A DNA stretch of 21,180 nucleotides from an uncultured Oscillospiraceae bacterium (GTDB lineage Bacteria; Bacillota; Clostridia; Oscillospirales; Oscillospiraceae). Below the pieces are notes generated by a model. It saw nothing but the letters and a program-made list of their open reading frames with translations. It ran no database searches and had not been told where the DNA came from. A program made the translations under genes and the position numbers. Location: the NCBI GenBank assembly GCA_910588495.1, contig CAJUPU010000044.1, positions 1 to 21,180 on the forward strand, written 5' to 3'. This document shows, one piece after another, positions 1 to 6,865 of this stretch. How positions within the stretch are numbered: the first letter of the stretch is position 1; each line of letters begins with the position of its first letter.

Positions 1-177
1 CGCTCTGGTCCATCCGCGCTGCTCACAACGGCTCCGCAACCTATAGTAGTCGTGCCGCGCCTGTTCGCGACGCGCGGCTTCCCGCCGACTCGGACAAAAC
101 CCGCCTCCGCTGCGCGGCGGCCGGGCTTCTCCCCTCGCTTCGGTCCATCCGCGCTGCTCACGACGGCTCCGCAACCT
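1..177. repeat. Intergenic direct repeat, two copies 135 bp apart
   Basis: Bases 1-42 recur at 136-177. The core (7-42 against 142-177, beginning GGTCCATCCGCGC) is 36 bp with a single mismatch (ACAACGG against ACGACGG), and weaker similarity continues for about 10 bp further. The left copy is cut by the window edge, so the repeat may be longer or have more copies to the left. Between the copies is a 7-bp inverted repeat, GCCGCGC (54-60) and GCGCGGC (72-78). A small open frame at 52-237 runs through the repeat, but it is Pro/Arg/Ala-rich with no domain and no convincing ribosome binding site, so I do not call it a gene. Likely a dispersed intergenic repeat; whether it recurs elsewhere in the genome cannot be seen here. 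Confidence 0.7.
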
Positions 178-206
178 GTGGTTGTCAAATTGTATTCCCT
201 TTTTGG

Positions 207-235
207 TTGCCATGTCCGCCGTTTTTTGCTAAAAT
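207..235 (+). promoter_or_regulatory. Sigma-A-type promoter for the XRE gene
   Basis: TTGCCA (207-212), a 17-bp spacer, then TAAAAT (230-235) with an upstream TG that makes an extended -10. It lies about 50 bp before the ATG at 284, and a GGAGG ribosome binding site follows at about 271-275. Confidence 0.7.
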
Positions 236-283
236 GATCCTGTCCAAAGGCGCCGGACAGTATTACTTTGGAGGTAATGCATC

Positions 284-1081
284 ATGAATCTTCGCGACCG
301 TTTATTTGACCTGCGCCGCCAGGCAGGGCTTTCCCAGGAGGAGCTGGCAAACCTTCTGGGCGTCACCCGGCAGGCGGTGCAAAAATGGGAGGCGGGCCTG
401 TCCCGCCCGGATATGGACAACCTGGTGTCCCTGGCCAACTATTTCAAGGTATCCCTGGACTTTCTGGTGACGGGAAAGGAACCCTCTCCCCCACCCTCCC
501 CCGCTCCCACCATCGTCAACAACTACTACCACGAGGGTCCGGACCGCTGGCACTACGAGTACAAGAGCAAGCGTACTCTGTTTGGCCTGCCTCTGGTCCA
601 CGTCAATCTGGGCCGCAACGCCTGGGCCCGGGGGATCGTGGCCATCGGCAGCATCGCCACCGGCGCGGTGGCATTGGGCGGCGTGGCCTTCGGGCTGTTC
701 TCGCTGGGCTGTGTGAGCCTGGGCCTTCTGCTGGCCCTGGGAGCGGTGTCGCTGGGCGCGGTGTCCATCGGCGGGATCGCCGTCGGCCTTCTGGCCTGGG
801 GCGGCATCGCCATGGGCTGGCTGGCGATCGGCGGCATGTCTCTGGGCACCTACGCCGCCGGGGGCGCGGCGGTGGCCTCCGAGGTAGCTGTGGGCGGCGC
901 GGCGGTGGCCGGGCAGCTGGCCGTGGGAATGGATGTGGACGGAGCCGCCAAGACCATCCTCGTCCCCTTAGAGGGCCTGAAGGGCGCGGACCTGGACGCC
1001 GCCAGGGCCGCCATCGACGCCGCCTGCGCGGAAGCGCCGGGATTCGTCCCCTGGCTGTTGAAGCTCTTCCTCACTCCATAG
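284..1081 (+). CDS. XRE-family regulator with C-terminal five-residue hydrophobic repeat array
   Basis: A 265-aa protein. Residues about 3-62 are a Cro/C1 (XRE) helix-turn-helix: 'GLSQEELANLLGVTRQAVQKWE' sits on the recognition-helix consensus, followed by the usual 'RPDMDNLVSLANYFKVSLDFL' extension (each over a few helices). A Pro/Ser linker (67-76) leads to an aromatic segment and a 'KRTLFGLPLVHV' motif (96-107). Residues about 119-215 are almost only Gly, Ala, Ser, Val, Leu and Ile, with Gly in every fifth place, as [A/S]-hydrophobic-G-x-hydrophobic. This could be a membrane-associated array or a beta-helix-like fold. The C-terminal 40 residues are mixed and soluble-looking. DNA binding is well supported; the target and the role of the array are unknown. 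It stands alone, convergent with the DUF362 gene. The ATG follows a GGAGG at good spacing. Confidence 0.85.
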   Translation: MNLRDRLFDLRRQAGLSQEELANLLGVTRQAVQKWEAGLSRPDMDNLVSLANYFKVSLDFLVTGKEPSPPPSPAPTIVNNYYHEGPDRWHYEYKSKRTLFGLPLVHVNLGRNAWARGIVAIGSIATGAVALGGVAFGLFSLGCVSLGLLLALGAVSLGAVSIGGIAVGLLAWGGIAMGWLAIGGMSLGTYAAGGAAVASEVAVGGAAVAGQLAVGMDVDGAAKTILVPLEGLKGADLDAARAAIDAACAEAPGFVPWLLKLFLTP

Positions 1082-1084
1082 GAA

Positions 1085-1113
1085 ACGGGCGGGTCCGGAG
1101 AGGACCCGCCCGT
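1085..1113 (+). terminator. Terminator after the XRE gene
   Basis: A perfect 12-bp stem, ACGGGCGGGTCC (1085-1096) with GGACCCGCCCGT (1102-1113), and a 5-nt loop, starting 3 bases after the stop codon. The T-tract (CTTTACT) is short. It lies between convergent genes and may also stop transcription of the opposing DUF362 gene. Confidence 0.75.
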
Positions 1114-1160
1114 CTTTACTGCCTTTGCTCAAGATCCACTTTTCCTGCCGGACAAATGCC

Positions 1161-2315
1161 TCACCGGTCCAGCAGCCGGGCGATGGCAGTGCGATGGACC
1201 ACCATGGCGCTCTCCGGGCAGAACTCCTGGCAGCAGAAGCAGCGGATGCATTTTTTCCGGTCGATGCGGGGCCTGCCCTTCCCCATGGTGATGGCGTTGG
1301 CCGGGCACACCTTCCGGCACACGCCGCACCCCACGCATTTGGCGCCCTTGACCTGGGGGCGCTGGGCCAGGGCCCGGCTCAAGACCACCCCCTCCAGCCT
1401 GCCGAACAGGCTCCTGCCGTTCCCGGTGAACAGGTGGCTGTTGCCCGTCCCGATCAGCTGGAAATCCGGGATGGCAAAGGCGGCGGGGTCTCCCTCCACC
1501 TTCAGCTCCTCCGCCGAGGGGGGGATCAGCCCCCGCTCCAGCGCCGCCTCCAGGGTGGGCACCTCTTCCCGCTTCAGGCCGATGAGCGACGCGCACAGCA
1601 GATCCACCTTATGGGGGCTCTCCGCCGCCAGCAGCGCCCCCATGTGCCGGGGCGTTCCGCCGCTGGGGCCGTTGCCCTCCATGCACTCCACCGCGTCCAC
1701 CAGGGTGAGCCGGGGCTTGAAGTACTCGTCCAGATCCACGATCATCCGGGCGAAATCCCTGGGGTCCGGGTAGCGGAAATGGTATTCCGGCTTCACCGTG
1801 CCGGGGATGGCCCCGAACATGTTCTTTGCCCCGCAGGTCATGGCCATCATGCCGTGGGTCTTGAGCTTGCAGAGATCGATGACGGCGTCCGCCCCGTCCA
1901 GCCACGCGGTGTAGCGGAACTGGCGGCACACCTTCCCCTCGGGGAACTTGGCCTCCCTCTCGGTGAAGTCCTGGTTCAGCCGCCCGCCATACTGCTCCAC
2001 CGCCTTCATCCCGGTGGCGGCGTACACTCGGTTCACGTAGCCCGCGTTGAACAGCCCGCCGGGACTGTCCCCCACCACCACGTCCGCTCCCCGCTCCGCC
2101 AGCAGCCCCACCAGGGGGCACAGCAGGCCGGGGTGGGTGGTGGCGGCCTTTTCCGGCTTCGCAAAGGTGACCAGGTTCACTTTGATGGCGATCTTCATCC
2201 CCGGGCGCACCCAGTCCAGCCCGCCCAGGGGGGCCAGCACCCGTTCCAACGCCCCTTTGGCCTCCCCCTCCGAATAGTCGGCGCAGGGGACGATCACAAC
2301 GTCAGGTCTCATCAT
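1161..2315 (-). CDS. DUF362 domain protein with two C-terminal [4Fe-4S] ferredoxin motifs
   Basis: A 384-aa protein. Residues about 1-290 match the DUF362 family, with segments such as 'IKVNLV', 'VVGDSPGG', 'LCKLKTHG' and 'GAKNMFGAIPG'. The C-terminus holds two ferredoxin-type clusters, C327-x2-C330-x2-C333-x3-C337-P and C356-x2-C359-x2-C362-x3-C366-P, enough for two [4Fe-4S] centres. Family members occur widely in anaerobes and are of uncertain biochemical function; a redox role is inferred only from the clusters. No signal peptide, so probably cytoplasmic. Two ATGs are in tandem (2315 and 2312), both behind a GGAGGT at 2321-2326; either may be used. A strong hairpin lies just upstream, separating it from ispH-rpsA, and no separate promoter was found in the 60 bp before it. 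Confidence 0.85.
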   Translation of the reverse strand: MMRPDVVIVPCADYSEGEAKGALERVLAPLGGLDWVRPGMKIAIKVNLVTFAKPEKAATTHPGLLCPLVGLLAERGADVVVGDSPGGLFNAGYVNRVYAATGMKAVEQYGGRLNQDFTEREAKFPEGKVCRQFRYTAWLDGADAVIDLCKLKTHGMMAMTCGAKNMFGAIPGTVKPEYHFRYPDPRDFARMIVDLDEYFKPRLTLVDAVECMEGNGPSGGTPRHMGALLAAESPHKVDLLCASLIGLKREEVPTLEAALERGLIPPSAEELKVEGDPAAFAIPDFQLIGTGNSHLFTGNGRSLFGRLEGVVLSRALAQRPQVKGAKCVGCGVCRKVCPANAITMGKGRPRIDRKKCIRCFCCQEFCPESAMVVHRTAIARLLDR

Positions 2316-2332
2316 GTTCCACCTCCGATCGA

Positions 2333-2362
2333 AAAAGGCTGCCGCAGGCGCGGCAGCCTTTT
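2333..2362 (-). terminator. Intrinsic terminator after ispH-rpsA
   Basis: A perfect 13-bp stem (AAAAGGCTGCCGC at 2333-2345 with its complement at 2350-2362), a 4-nt loop, and a T5 run on the - strand. It follows the ispH-rpsA stop by 16 bases and ends only 18 bases before the DUF362 start codon. Symmetric A and T tracts mean it could work on either strand. Confidence 0.85.
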
Positions 2363-2378
2363 CAGACTTAGCTTTGGC

Positions 2379-4316
2379 TTACTCCTCCACCGGCTCCTCG
2401 TACTCGCCGTCCTCCGGGGCGGACTCCAGCAGGGCGCGGATGGACAGGGAGACCTTCTTGTTCTCCTCATCGATGGCGGTGATCTTAGCGTCCACAGTCT
2501 CGCCCTCGCTCACCACGTCGCCGGGCTTCTCCACCCGGTGATCGGCCAGCTGGGAGATATGGATCAGGCCGTCCACGCCGGGAACGATCTCGGCAAAGGC
2601 GCCGAAAGTCATCAGCTTGACCACCCGCACGGGGGCCACATCGCCCACGGCGTACTTGTCGGTGAACACGGTCCAGGGCTCCTGGCTGTGATCCTTCACG
2701 CCCAGGGAGATCTTCTTCTTCTCCGGGTCGAAGGAGATGACGTACACCTCGATGGGGTCGCCCACAGAGACCACCTCGGAGGGGGTCTTGATCCGGGACC
2801 AGGACAGCTCGGAGATGTGGACCATGCCGTCCACGCCGCCGATGTCCACGAAAGCGCCGTAGGAGGTGAGGCTCTTGACGGTGCCGCTGTAGCGCTTGCC
2901 CACCTCGATGTTGTCCCAGATGGCGGCGGCGGCCGCGGCCCGGGCCTCGGCCGCCACGGCGCGGATGGAGCCCACCACCCGGCGGCGGGCGCGGTTCACC
3001 TCGGTGATGCGCAGCTGCACCCGGGTCTTGACCATCTCGGACAGGTCGGCGCCCCGGGGCTTGCCGGACTGGGAGGCGGGGATGAACACCCGGATGCCCT
3101 TGACGCTGGCCACCAGGCCGCCCTTGTTCTCCTCGGTGATGATGCCCTCCAGAACGTCCTTGCTCTCCACGGTCTCCCAGTTCTTGTCGGCGTCCAGGCG
3201 CTTCTTGGACAGCTTGACCACGCAGTCCCGGTCGCTGACCAGCATGACGATGGCCTCGATCTCCTCGCCCACCTTGGCCAGGTCCTCCACCTTCACGTCG
3301 GGATCGTCGCTCAGCTCGGACAGGGGGATGGTGCCGGGATATTTGACGCCCAGCTCCACCTGCACCTCAGTGGGCGTGATGGCTGCGACTGTTCCAATGA
3401 CCCGATCCCCCGTATTCAAAATTTTGAACGACTCCTCCAGCATCTCCGCGAAGGACTGTTCAATCTCCATGATTTCATCGCTCATTTTGTTGCTGACCTC
3501 CTTTATTATCCACTCCGGCGTAGATGCGCCGGCAGTGATCCCAAGCGTGCCGGTCCGGCCAAACTGTTCCCGGTCGAGGCCGCCCGCCCCCTCCGCCTGC
3601 ACCACGATGGGACAGCGGGATGCGCACAGCTGGGTGAGCTTTCTGGTGTTGGAGCTCTTCTGATCGCCGATGACGATCATAGCCCCGCACTGACCGGCCA
3701 ATTCCAGGGCCTCCGACTGCCGCCTGGACGTAGCATTACATATTGTATCAAAAAATTCCGCGTTTGTACACACTTTTTTTGTGTTTTCCACGATTTTTTC
3801 CCACTTTGACAAAATCGCCGTGGTTTGGGACACGAATGTCAGGGGCATACCGGGAAAATCCGGCACTTTTTTCATGATTTGTTCCAGCTCACCCCAGCCG
3901 GAGACCACCATCCCGCGGCGGGTGCACCCCAGTATGCCCAAGATCTCCGGGTGGTCGGCCTCGCCCACGATGACGGGGAGCCTCCCCCGCTCCTCCGCCG
4001 TTCGGACGATGTCGTGGATGCGGGCCACGTTGGGACAGGTGGCGTCCAGCACCCGGCACCCCCTGGCCTCCAGGGCCTGATAGGTGCTGTCCGGCTCGCC
4101 GTGGGCCCGGATGAGCACGGTGGACCCCCGGGGGGCCTCCTCCGGGGCGGAGATGGTCGCCGCCCCCATCTCCTCCAGCCGCCCGATCACATGGTCGTTG
4201 TGGGTGATGTGGCCCAGCAGGTACACCGGCCCCTGGGCGGCGGACCGCTCCGCCAGCTCCACCGCCCGGCGCACCCCATAGCAGAACCCGGCGCTCTTGG
4301 CCACCCTGACGATCAT
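2379..4316 (-). CDS. ispH-rpsA: Bifunctional 4-hydroxy-3-methylbut-2-enyl diphosphate reductase / ribosomal protein S1
   Basis: A 645-aa fusion. Residues 1-277 are IspH (LytB), the last step of the MEP isoprenoid pathway, converting HMBPP to IPP and DMAPP. The three [4Fe-4S] cysteines are present: C12 (GFCYGV), C94 (DATCPN) and C193 (TICNAT). So are H39, H72 (RAHGEP), H122 (ADHPEI), T165-T166 (SQTT) and the SSNTRKL and AGASTP substrate-site segments. Residues about 300-630 hold four S1 RNA-binding domains; the last two are most canonical (SYGAFVDIGGVDGMVHISEL and TFGAFAEI...GLIHISQL). IspH-S1 fusions are known from Clostridia. The frame stays open upstream into plsC, but the ATG at 4316 overlaps the plsC stop as ATGA and begins where IspH begins. 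Part of cmk-plsC-ispH/rpsA. An internal ribosome binding site before Met278 suggests S1 may also be made alone. Confidence 0.95.
   Translation of the reverse strand: MIVRVAKSAGFCYGVRRAVELAERSAAQGPVYLLGHITHNDHVIGRLEEMGAATISAPEEAPRGSTVLIRAHGEPDSTYQALEARGCRVLDATCPNVARIHDIVRTAEERGRLPVIVGEADHPEILGILGCTRRGMVVSGWGELEQIMKKVPDFPGMPLTFVSQTTAILSKWEKIVENTKKVCTNAEFFDTICNATSRRQSEALELAGQCGAMIVIGDQKSSNTRKLTQLCASRCPIVVQAEGAGGLDREQFGRTGTLGITAGASTPEWIIKEVSNKMSDEIMEIEQSFAEMLEESFKILNTGDRVIGTVAAITPTEVQVELGVKYPGTIPLSELSDDPDVKVEDLAKVGEEIEAIVMLVSDRDCVVKLSKKRLDADKNWETVESKDVLEGIITEENKGGLVASVKGIRVFIPASQSGKPRGADLSEMVKTRVQLRITEVNRARRRVVGSIRAVAAEARAAAAAAIWDNIEVGKRYSGTVKSLTSYGAFVDIGGVDGMVHISELSWSRIKTPSEVVSVGDPIEVYVISFDPEKKKISLGVKDHSQEPWTVFTDKYAVGDVAPVRVVKLMTFGAFAEIVPGVDGLIHISQLADHRVEKPGDVVSEGETVDAKITAIDEENKKVSLSIRALLESAPEDGEYEEPVEE
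3485..3504 (-). promoter_or_regulatory. Internal Shine-Dalgarno site and start codon at the S1 part
   Basis: Reading the - strand, AAAGGAGGT (3504-3496) is followed after 10 bases by an in-frame ATG (3485), which is Met278 of the fusion. That is the linker between IspH and the first S1 domain. Starting here would give a free S1 protein of 368 aa with all four S1 domains. Confidence 0.55.
3742..3770 (-). promoter_or_regulatory. Possible internal promoter within ispH
   Basis: On the - strand, TGTACA (3770-3765; 4 of 6 to TTGACA), a 17-bp spacer, then TACAAT (3747-3742) with an extended TG. It lies in an AT-rich patch of a GC-rich gene, about 260 bases before the internal S1 start codon. Sequence evidence only. 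Confidence 0.35.
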
Positions 4317-4909
4317 CCCACCTGCTCCCCCAGCGCCCTGACCCGGTCCAGCAGATTGTCGGCGATGCGCTGGTAGTCCTCGGCGGAGGGCTTGCGGCCC
4401 TCGAACTCCGGGTAGTAGGGCCGGCCGAACACCACGGCGGTCTTGCGGAACCGCCGCTTTTTGGGCTGGATGTACACGGGGACCAGGGGCGCGCCCGTGC
4501 GGGTGGCCAGCATGGCCGCGCCGGTCTGGGCCTCGGACGCCTCCCCCTCCTTCACCCGGGTCCCCTCGGGGAACATGAGCAGTTTCTCCCCGCCGCGCAG
4601 CACCCGAAGGCACTCTTTCACCGCGGCCATGTCCGACTTGCCCCGGTTGACGCCGATGATCCCCGCCTTTTTCAGCAGGAAGCCCACCACCGGCCATTTC
4701 ATGACCTCCGCTTTGGCCATCACATGGGTCTGACGCCTCCCCCCCATGGCGCACACCACATACAGCGGGTCGCCCAGGGTGGTGTGGTTGCCGCAGATCA
4801 CCGCCTGCCCCTCGGGGATGTTGTCCACGCCCACCGCCCGCCAGGGGTGGAACAGCCTCATAAAGATCCAGATGAGGGGGTAGATCACCGAATACACCTT
4901 GTTCCTCAC
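4313..4909 (-). CDS. plsC: 1-acyl-sn-glycerol-3-phosphate acyltransferase
   Basis: A 198-aa LPLAT-family acyltransferase that acylates lysophosphatidic acid at the sn-2 position to give phosphatidic acid, at the inner face of the membrane. The catalytic H-x4-D motif is NHTTLGD (H42, D47), followed by GVNRG (86-90) and the FPEGTR substrate motif (113-118). The N-terminal hydrophobic stretch (about 6-20) may anchor it to the membrane. The size is usual for the short bacterial PlsC group. Translation starts with GTG, overlapping the cmk stop (GTGA), with AAGGAGG 7 bases before it; its own stop overlaps the ispH start (ATGA). This suggests coupled translation of cmk, plsC and ispH. plsX and acpP lie further along the window. 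Confidence 0.92.
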   Translation of the reverse strand: MRNKVYSVIYPLIWIFMRLFHPWRAVGVDNIPEGQAVICGNHTTLGDPLYVVCAMGGRRQTHVMAKAEVMKWPVVGFLLKKAGIIGVNRGKSDMAAVKECLRVLRGGEKLLMFPEGTRVKEGEASEAQTGAAMLATRTGAPLVPVYIQPKKRRFRKTAVVFGRPYYPEFEGRKPSAEDYQRIADNLLDRVRALGEQVG

Positions 4910-5598
4910 GCTTGCTCCTCCTTGCCGCCCAGCCGCTCCCGGACGAGCCCCAGCAGCAGCTGGAAGCTCCCCTCCAGGTCCAGGCCGGTGGTGTCCGCCA
5001 GCACCGCGTCCTCCCCCTGGCGCAGGGGGGCGGCCTCCCGCTCTGTGTCCCGGCGGTCCCGCTCTATGACCTCCCTCAGGACCTGGTCGAAGTCGGCCCT
5101 CTCTCCCCGCTCCAGCAGCTCCCGGCAGCGGCGCCGGGCCCGCTCCTCCGGGGCGGCGGTGAGAAAGATCTTCAGACCGGCGCCGGGCAGCACCACCGTC
5201 CCGATGTCCCGGCCGTCCATGATCACATCGTGCTCCCGGGCGGCCCGGCGCTGCATCTCCATCAAAAACCCGCGCACCGCCGGGATCGCCGCCGCCTTGG
5301 AGGCGCAGGCGGAGATCTCGTTCTCCCGGATCGCCCCGGTCACGTCCTCCCCGTCCAGGAACATCCGCTGGAGGCCGTCCGCTCCATAGCCCATGGTGAT
5401 GGTCAGCTGGGGCAGCATGGCCTCCACCGCCTGCCCGTCCCCGGGATCGATCCCCCGGCGGCGGGCGGCCAGCCCCACGGTGCGGTAGATGGCCCCGGTG
5501 TCCACATAGAAAACGCCCAGCTCCTGGGCCAGCCGCTTGGCCAGGGTGGATTTGCCCGCGCCGGAGGGCCCGTCGATGGCGATGCTGCGATGTTCCAT
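4906..5598 (-). CDS. cmk: Cytidylate kinase
   Basis: A 230-aa P-loop kinase that phosphorylates CMP and dCMP to the diphosphates. The P-loop is GPSGAGKS (10-17), followed by DTGAIYR, the IRENEIS and DGRDIGT nucleotide-binding segments, and the RDRRDTER lid motif. Length is as expected (about 220-230 aa). The open frame runs upstream to 5781, but the extra N-terminal part is low-complexity shadow sequence inside the neighbouring flavoprotein gene; the ATG at 5598 begins exactly at the conserved IAIDGPSG strand and has a purine-rich AAGGAAGGGG upstream. It follows the flavoprotein gene by 16 bases and overlaps plsC by four. Pairing cmk with rpsA is an old and widespread arrangement (as in E. 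coli). Confidence 0.95.
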   Translation of the reverse strand: MEHRSIAIDGPSGAGKSTLAKRLAQELGVFYVDTGAIYRTVGLAARRRGIDPGDGQAVEAMLPQLTITMGYGADGLQRMFLDGEDVTGAIRENEISACASKAAAIPAVRGFLMEMQRRAAREHDVIMDGRDIGTVVLPGAGLKIFLTAAPEERARRRCRELLERGERADFDQVLREVIERDRRDTEREAAPLRQGEDAVLADTTGLDLEGSFQLLLGLVRERLGGKEEQA

Positions 5599-5614
5599 AG
5601 CAATGCCCCTTCCT

Positions 5615-6865
5615 TTATATATCAGCGGCCCGCGCCGCCGCGGCCAGCCCGGCGGCATAGCCGGTGGACCACGCGATCTGGAGGTTGAAGCCCCCGGTGT
5701 AGCCGTCCACATCCAGCAGCTCCCCGGCGATGAACAGCCCCCTGGCCTTTTTGGACTCCATGGTCTTGGGGTCCACCTCACCCACCGCCACGCCGCCGGA
5801 GGTGACCACCGCCTCCTCCACCGGGCGGGGCCCGGACAGCCCGATCGTGAAGTCCTTCAGCGTCTCCAGCAGCCTGCGCCGCTGCTCCCTGCGGATATCG
5901 CGGACCTTGATGTCCGCCGGGATGCCGGTGCGCTCCACCAGCACCGGCACCATGGACCGGGGCGCCAGCCCCCTCAGCGCGTTGGCGTAGTCCTGGTTGG
6001 AGCGCTCCCCGAAGTCCCGCAGGAGGCGGGCGTCCAGCTTCCCCTCCTCCAGGGCGGGCTTCAGGTCGATGTGGGCGGTGTACTGTGATCTGGTAAAATC
6101 CATGTGGGCGGAAGCGGACAGCACCAGCGGCCCGGACAGCCCGAAGTGGGTGAACAGCAGCTCCCCCTGCTCCCGGAACACGGTCTTTCCTCTCTCGTTT
6201 TTGACCCGCAGCTCCACATTGCGCAGGGACAGCCCCTGGAGCTTGGCGCAGCAGGGGTCCTCCGACTCCAGCGGCACCAGCGAGCCACGGATGGGGACGA
6301 TGGTGTGCCCCGCCCACCGGGCCAGGGCGTAGCCGTCCCCGGTGGAGCCGGTGCGGGGATAGGAGGCGCCCCCGGTGGCAAGTATCAGCACCTTACACTC
6401 ATCGACCCTTCCGCCCCGCTCTGTGTCCACGGCGGCAAGCCGTCCGTCCCGCACCGCCAGGCCGGAGGCCCGGTCCCGCCGGACCTCCACCCCCAGGCGG
6501 CGCAGCTCGAAAAAAAGGGCGTCCACGATGTCGGCGGCCCTGTCGGAAACGGGGAACACCCGGTTCCCCCGCTCCGTTTTCAGCTTGACCCCCAAGCCCT
6601 CAAAAAAGGCCATGGTATCCGCCGGACCAAAGCGGTCGAAGGCGCTGTAAAGGAATTTTCCATTACGGGGAACAGCGGCCATCAGCTGGTCCCGGCCGCA
6701 GTGGTTGGTGACATTGCACCGGCCCTTCCCGGTGATGTACAGCTTCCGCCCCACCTTCTCGTTTGGCTCCAGCACCAGCACCTCTGCCCCGGCACGGGCG
6801 GCGGTGATGGCGGCCATCATGCCCGCCGCGCCGCCGCCGGCCACCACAACCTTATTTGTCCTCAT
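5615..6865 (-). CDS. HI0933/BaiN-like FAD-dependent flavoprotein
   Basis: A 416-aa protein of the NAD(P)/FAD-dependent oxidoreductase group variously labelled HI0933-like, BaiN-like or 'aminoacetone oxidase family'. The N-terminus is a Rossmann FAD-binding fold (VVVAGGGAAGMMAA, GGGAAG at 10-15). The family signature GKGRCNVTN is at 46-54. Further matches are ATGGASYPRTGSTGDGY, TSGGV and the C-terminal FIAGELLDVDG plus YTGGFNLQIAWSTG block that closes the FAD site. The true substrate is not settled for most members, so no symbol is given. ATG 6865 is chosen because the Rossmann strand starts four residues later; ATG 6880 is an alternative. It overlaps the end of the RpiR gene by 14 bases and precedes cmk closely. 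Confidence 0.88.
   Translation of the reverse strand: MRTNKVVVAGGGAAGMMAAITAARAGAEVLVLEPNEKVGRKLYITGKGRCNVTNHCGRDQLMAAVPRNGKFLYSAFDRFGPADTMAFFEGLGVKLKTERGNRVFPVSDRAADIVDALFFELRRLGVEVRRDRASGLAVRDGRLAAVDTERGGRVDECKVLILATGGASYPRTGSTGDGYALARWAGHTIVPIRGSLVPLESEDPCCAKLQGLSLRNVELRVKNERGKTVFREQGELLFTHFGLSGPLVLSASAHMDFTRSQYTAHIDLKPALEEGKLDARLLRDFGERSNQDYANALRGLAPRSMVPVLVERTGIPADIKVRDIRREQRRRLLETLKDFTIGLSGPRPVEEAVVTSGGVAVGEVDPKTMESKKARGLFIAGELLDVDGYTGGFNLQIAWSTGYAAGLAAAARAADI

Noticed and set aside
52..237. Small + strand open frame before the XRE gene
   Set aside because: It spans the repeat and the promoter, is Arg/Pro/Ala-rich and lacks a ribosome binding site. More likely a by-product of the repeat.
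1125..3809. Long + strand open frame opposite the DUF362 and ispH-rpsA genes
   Set aside because: Shadow of the - strand genes; His/Gly/Leu-rich translation with no recognisable family and no ribosome binding site.
4317..4754. N-terminal extension of ispH into the plsC region
   Set aside because: The frame is open, but the extra sequence is the shadow of plsC. The ATG at 4316 overlaps the plsC stop and begins the IspH fold.
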